The position numbers and the translations under genes are program-made. DNA of 64,000 nucleotides from Chitinophagaceae bacterium (GTDB lineage Bacteria; Bacteroidota; Bacteroidia; Chitinophagales; Chitinophagaceae), in the NCBI GenBank assembly GCA_016710745.1, contig JADJVB010000010.1, forward strand, positions 1,178,001 through 1,242,000, in the 5' to 3' direction. Shown piece after piece: positions 60,698-64,000 of this stretch (positions are counted from its first letter, which is position 1; each line of letters begins with the position of its first letter). The notes under the pieces are model-generated. The model was not told where the DNA came from, did not search any database, and saw only the letters and a program-made list of their open reading frames with translations.

Positions 60698-61349
60698 CTA
60701 TCTCAAGGGTACATATAAAAGGTATTTTTCGGAAAAATAGGGCCGGGGGAATAATTTTTCTATCTCCCAAATCATTGGCTTACAGCCGCTTTCAAATATT
60801 TCGGTCGTCAAATCACCACCTTTTAAACAAATTAATCCGTTTGGGATATCTGTATTGTCATTTTTCCGCTTTTGTACAAGGGGTTTACTCCATTGCCACA
60901 AATCTTTTAGCGGTGCAACAGCTCTCGAAATTACTACGTCAAATTTTCCCCCGGGATCCTGCGTACGGTTCCTTATTTCTTCCGCCCGTGTATGCTGCGT
61001 CGTTACGTTTTGCAACCCAATGGCAGCCGCAACTTCGCCAACTACTTTCAGCTTTTTATTGACGCTGTCAACCATATGAAAGGTAGTTTCGGGAAACAGG
61101 ATAGCCAGCGGAATACCCGGAAACCCGCCGCCACACCCCAGGTCCATCACCCGCAGGCCTTTTTGGAAATTCAAATTTGGTAGCAATGGCTAATGAATGC
61201 AGCACATGGTGCTCATAAAAATTATCCAGATCTTTCCTGGATATCACATTTATTTTAGAATTCCAGTCGGCATACAGATCCTTAAGCGCGGCAAACTGTT
61301 CCATTTGCCTCGCCGAAAAATCACTAAAATATTTTTGTATTAATTCCAT
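60698..61349 (-). pseudogene. rsmG: 16S rRNA (guanine(527)-N7)-methyltransferase, split by one frameshift
   Basis: Two frames (61349-61068 and 61186-60698) together give a complete RsmG of about 210 aa, which methylates G527 of 16S rRNA. The first part carries the N-terminus (MELIQKYFSDFSARQMEQFA, DWNSKINVISRKD, FYEHHVLHSL). The second carries the SAM motif VMDLGCGGGFPGIPLAI and ISRAVAPLKDLWQW. On the minus strand the frames meet at a run of five As (plus-strand TTTTT, 61160-61164); removing one restores EFPKGLRVMDLG. I use ATG 61349; the frame extends to a TTG at 61376 with no homology. A homopolymer indel from sequencing is the likeliest explanation, though loss of RsmG is tolerated in bacteria and can give streptomycin resistance. 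Confidence 0.88.
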
Positions 61350-61387
61350 ATAAATAAAAGTCGATCTACGCTTCAATCTTCCAGATT

Positions 61388-61420
61388 TCTCTCTCCTTTG
61401 GAGAGGGGTAGGGGTGAGGC
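61388..61420. repeat. Dispersed palindromic repeat (CTCTCCTTTGGAGAGGGG)
   Basis: CTCTCC-TTT-GGAGAG is a perfect 6-bp inverted repeat, followed by a GGGTAGGGGTGAGG tail. A related fragment lies at 36666-36683. Typical of Bacteroidota intergenic repeats. Confidence 0.55.
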
Positions 61421-61421
61421 C

Positions 61422-62543
61422 CTACTTCCAACCCTTCTTCGGCCTTTTAAAAACCGCCGCTGCAAATATCAGGTAATAAAAAAACATCCAGATATCTATA
61501 ATAAAAAACCAGGGATACATAGCCTGTTCATTAAGTTTCTTCATGCAGGGATACAATATAACAGCCTGAATCAAAAAACGAATTCCAAAAACGATCAGGG
61601 CGAGTTCCCAATTGTAAAAAATCACTGATGCTGCAAATAATGGATAAAACAGGATGTGCGAAAATGTGTAAAGTCCCAACAAAAATTTATGTACGGGCTT
61701 ATAGTATTTGCCGGTACTGTAATGCCTGTTTTTTTGTTTTATCCAGGCGCCCCAGGTTTTTGGTGCGTCACTTAATGTAAACGCATCTTTGTCGATATTG
61801 ATCCGGGTATTGCTTTTTGTGGCTGCCATATTGATAAACAGATCATCATCGCCGCTGGGTATGTTATTGTGTGCCGAAAATCCTTTGTGCCTGTAAAAAA
61901 TGGTTTTTTTATAACTCAGGTTTCGGCCCACGCCCATATAGGGTTTACCGGCCAGTGCATAGGAAAAATACTGTAAGGCCGTATGAAAGGTTTCCCACCG
62001 TACAATCTTATTCAAAAGGCCGCTTTTTTTGTGAAAAGCACCGTAGCCTAATACAATTTCGGTTTGTTCGTCAAAAGTCTCCTGCATCTTTTCTATCCAG
62101 CATTCGCTGGCGGGTACACAATCAGCGTCTGTCAACAAAACAATTTCATGCTTGGCGGTTTTGATGCCGATACTTAATGGAAATTTCTTGCCTGGTATGA
62201 GTTTGGCTTCCTGTTTTAACTCAACCACCTGTAATTGTTTGTAGGTTTTTTGGTAGGCCTCCAGCAAATATTTGGTATCGTCGAACGAATTATCATCAAC
62301 CACAATTACCTCGTGTGTGGTGCGGTATTGCTGAACCAACGCTCCCGGTAAATTTTTTGCTAAATTTGCGGCTTCATCGCGGGTGCAAATAATTACCGAT
62401 ACCGGATGGGTTTGCGAGGTTGTTTTTAGCCTGGCCTTATAAAAAGCAAGCCGGGCAAAGAAAAACAGGTAATAAAAAACCTGGATAAGGGTGATCAGGC
62501 AAAACAGATAGAACAGGATTTGCCAGATTTGGGTAGCATTCAT
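61422..62543 (-). CDS. Membrane-bound family 2 glycosyltransferase
   Basis: A 373-aa protein with an N-terminal membrane segment (residues 8-30), a GT-A domain and three C-terminal membrane segments (about 285-305, 310-330, 345-365). GT2 motifs are VSVIICTRDEAANL (nucleotide binding), VVDDNSFDDT and LLTDADCVPAS (metal-binding D-x-D), plus the acceptor-site SGDDDLFI and KQKNRHY (Q-x-x-R-W-like). This layout resembles processive or ceramide-glucosyltransferase-like enzymes that make extracellular glycans or glycolipids at the inner membrane. It stands alone and is divergent from tgt; product unknown. Confidence 0.88.
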   Translation of the reverse strand: MNATQIWQILFYLFCLITLIQVFYYLFFFARLAFYKARLKTTSQTHPVSVIICTRDEAANLAKNLPGALVQQYRTTHEVIVVDDNSFDDTKYLLEAYQKTYKQLQVVELKQEAKLIPGKKFPLSIGIKTAKHEIVLLTDADCVPASECWIEKMQETFDEQTEIVLGYGAFHKKSGLLNKIVRWETFHTALQYFSYALAGKPYMGVGRNLSYKKTIFYRHKGFSAHNNIPSGDDDLFINMAATKSNTRINIDKDAFTLSDAPKTWGAWIKQKNRHYSTGKYYKPVHKFLLGLYTFSHILFYPLFAASVIFYNWELALIVFGIRFLIQAVILYPCMKKLNEQAMYPWFFIIDIWMFFYYLIFAAAVFKRPKKGWK

Positions 62544-62608
62544 TTGGCAAAAATAGCAGTAAAAGGAATCAGTCCTTTTATATTTTTTAAAGCGGATACC
62601 GAATTATT

Positions 62609-63746
62609 ATGGCAGCACTGGAATTTGATTTACAACATACTGATCCGCTTTCAAAAGCAAGGGCCGGCAGGATGATCACCGACCACGGCGAGATTTTAAC
62701 GCCCATTTTTATGCCCGTTGGTACCGTTGGTAGCGTAAAAGCTGTTACCCAACAGCAATTACAAACCGAAGTCAACGCACAGATCATTCTGGGCAATACC
62801 TATCATTTATACCTGCGGCCGGGTTTGGAGATTTTGGAGGCCGCCGGGGCTGCATAAATTCAACGGTTGGACCAAACCTATTTTAACCGACAGTGGCGGT
62901 TACCAGGTTTTTTCACTGGCAAACAATCGTAAGCTAACCGAGGAAGGGGCTTTGTTTCAAAGCCATATCGACGGCAGCAAACATTTATTTACTCCGGAGC
63001 ATGTGATGGATATTCAAAGAACCATCGGCGGCGATATCATTATGGCCTTTGATGAATGCCCGCCGTATCCCAGCGATTATGCATACGCTAAAAACAGCAT
63101 GGAACTCACCCATCGTTGGTTAAACAGGTGTTTCGAACGGTTTGAAACCACGCCGGATAGATATGGCTATTCGCAAAACCTTTTTCCTATCGTACAGGGA
63201 AGTACCTATAAGGATCTGCGCACAGCATCGGCAGAATTTGTATCATCCAAAAATGCGGTGGGTAATGCCATAGGCGGACTAAGTGTGGGCGAACCCACCG
63301 ACATGATGTATGAATTTACCGAACTGTGCTGCGATATATTACCCGTACAAAAACCACGATATTTAATGGGCGTTGGTACGCCCTGGAATATTTTAGAAGG
63401 GATAGCATTGGGAATTGATATGTTCGATTGCGTGATGCCTACCCGTAACGGCCGAAACGCGATGTTATTTACAACGAAGGGTATTATTAACATCGACAAT
63501 AAGAAATGGGAAAAAGACTTTTCGGTTATTGATGATGGTATTGATTGTGCTATGAGCAATTACTACAGTAAAGCCTACCTGCGTCACCTGATGAAATCCA
63601 AAGAGTATTTAGGCCTTACCATTGCCAGTGTGCACAATCTCGCCTTTTATATGTGGCTGGTTGCCGAAGCCCGTAAACATATCATGGCCGGTGATTTTAC
63701 AAGCTGGAAAGCCGATATGGTGCTGCAGTTGCAAACGCGGCTATAG
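62609..63746 (+). pseudogene. tgt: Queuine tRNA-ribosyltransferase, split by one frameshift
   Basis: Two frames (62609-62857 and 62952-63746, the second open from about 62850) form one Tgt of about 378 aa, which exchanges guanine 34 of GUN tRNAs for preQ1. The first part has MPVGTVGSVKAVTQQQL and LGNTYHLYLRPGLEIL. The second has ILTDSGGYQVFSL (catalytic Asp), AFDECPPYP and DMFDCVMPTRNGRNAMLFT (nucleophilic Asp). The frames meet at the GGGG run near 62846-62850, in codons for the conserved A-G-G-L-H-K-F segment; two added bases or one removed restores the frame. The zinc motif C-x-C-x2-C is not visible: the segment reads IDCAMSNYYSKAYLRHL, only its His partner (VHNLAF) being present. A sequencing indel is the likeliest cause. 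Confidence 0.88.
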
Positions 63747-63917
63747 TGTCCTTTACAAACGGTTAACAAAAAAACGGGTCAATGGCACAATAATTGAAAA
63801 AACTGCGGTTCGCCCATTATCATTAATTTGTGGTGAAACCTGCCCCATGACAAGCTAAAAAAAGTTTTCGGCAATGGAGCGAATTAGTATCTTTAAAACT
63901 ATTAAAAACAAACCGGC

Positions 63918-64000
63918 ATGAAACGATTTACATTATTGGTTATTATGATCTGCGTATCCCTGGCATCTTTTTCTCAAACCACCATCCGGATGAGTAAAGA
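63918..64000 (+). CDS. 5' end of an exported protein, cut by the window
   Basis: ATG at 63918 begins MKRFTLLVIMICVSLASFSQ, a clear Sec signal peptide with a Bacteroidota-style S-Q cleavage site, and the frame runs to the window edge after 27 codons. Nothing beyond the signal peptide can be identified. A weak -7-like element (TATCTTTA, near 63888) lies upstream. The gene start is plausible since no other frame competes. Confidence 0.55.
   Translation, partial: MKRFTLLVIMICVSLASFSQTTIRMSK

Noticed and set aside
62560..62590. Terminator before tgt (TAAAAGGA hairpin plus Ts)
   Set aside because: An 8-bp A/T-rich stem between two divergent genes has no upstream transcript to stop; more likely part of the promoter region or chance.

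Overview
The window looks like a chromosomal segment of a Bacteroidota bacterium, most likely a Chitinophagaceae-type member of the Chitinophagia (inferred). Supporting signs are promoters of the TTTG-N19-TAnnTTTG type, genes for a type IX secretion system (a PorD/DUF4835 homologue and a protein with a C-terminal sorting domain), DUF5689, DUF4296 and TonB-dependent receptor families, thrombospondin-3/OmpA porins, and the gene order bamD-rpoZ-coaBC-porD. I saw no rRNA, tRNA, CRISPR array or phage structural gene.

Layout. 1-6 kb: an operon of a papain-like peptidase with DUF4384 (left end cut by the window), a propeller-caspase fusion and a TPR-like protein, closed by a clear terminator. 6.3-8.8 kb: fusA behind a long structured leader. 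8.8-11.8 kb (minus strand): surface polysaccharide genes (NodB deacetylase, GT2, GT87). 12-13.2 kb: a small beta-barrel protein, then a 0.53-kb element carrying a four-helix-bundle gene between perfect 25-bp inverted repeats. 13.2-24.6 kb: a nuclease-flavoured locus (DEDDy exonuclease, secreted EEP nuclease, frameshifted TonB receptor, DUF5689 lipoprotein, 1773-aa type IX cargo with lamin-tail domain and six repeats). 24.8-42.4 kb: housekeeping genes (htpG, methyltransferase, recJ, polyprenyl synthase, OmpA porin, bamD-rpoZ, coaBC, porD, CoA transferase, pckA, Xaa-Pro aminopeptidase, pssA, purS, rsmI).

42.4-57.4 kb is the striking part. A nine-gene minus-strand operon (about 13 kb) lies between two direct copies of a nitroreductase gene, one of them truncated. 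The operon encodes a subtilisin-like protease without signal peptide, four larger and two very small proteins that mostly match nothing I recognise, an M15C-like peptidoglycan peptidase on a long disordered stalk, and a 1132-aa protein joining a caspase-like His/Cys domain, a T4-lysozyme-type muramidase, an M15 peptidase and a C-terminal domain with a phospholipase-C-like histidine motif. No head, tail, terminase, sheath or integrase gene is present, so it is neither a standard prophage nor a contractile injection system. I infer a protease-controlled lysis, conflict or predation system that may be undescribed. A palindromic site in its promoter region recurs in front of a NarL-type response regulator 4 kb away, suggesting a regulatory link.

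57.4-64 kb: M1 peptidase, GNAT acetyltransferase, the NarL-type regulator, rsmG, a GT2 enzyme, tgt and the start of a secreted protein. Four genes (TonB receptor, polyprenyl synthase, rsmG, tgt) carry single frameshifts at short homopolymers. Three of these are normally intact housekeeping genes, so sequencing or assembly indels are the likeliest cause.
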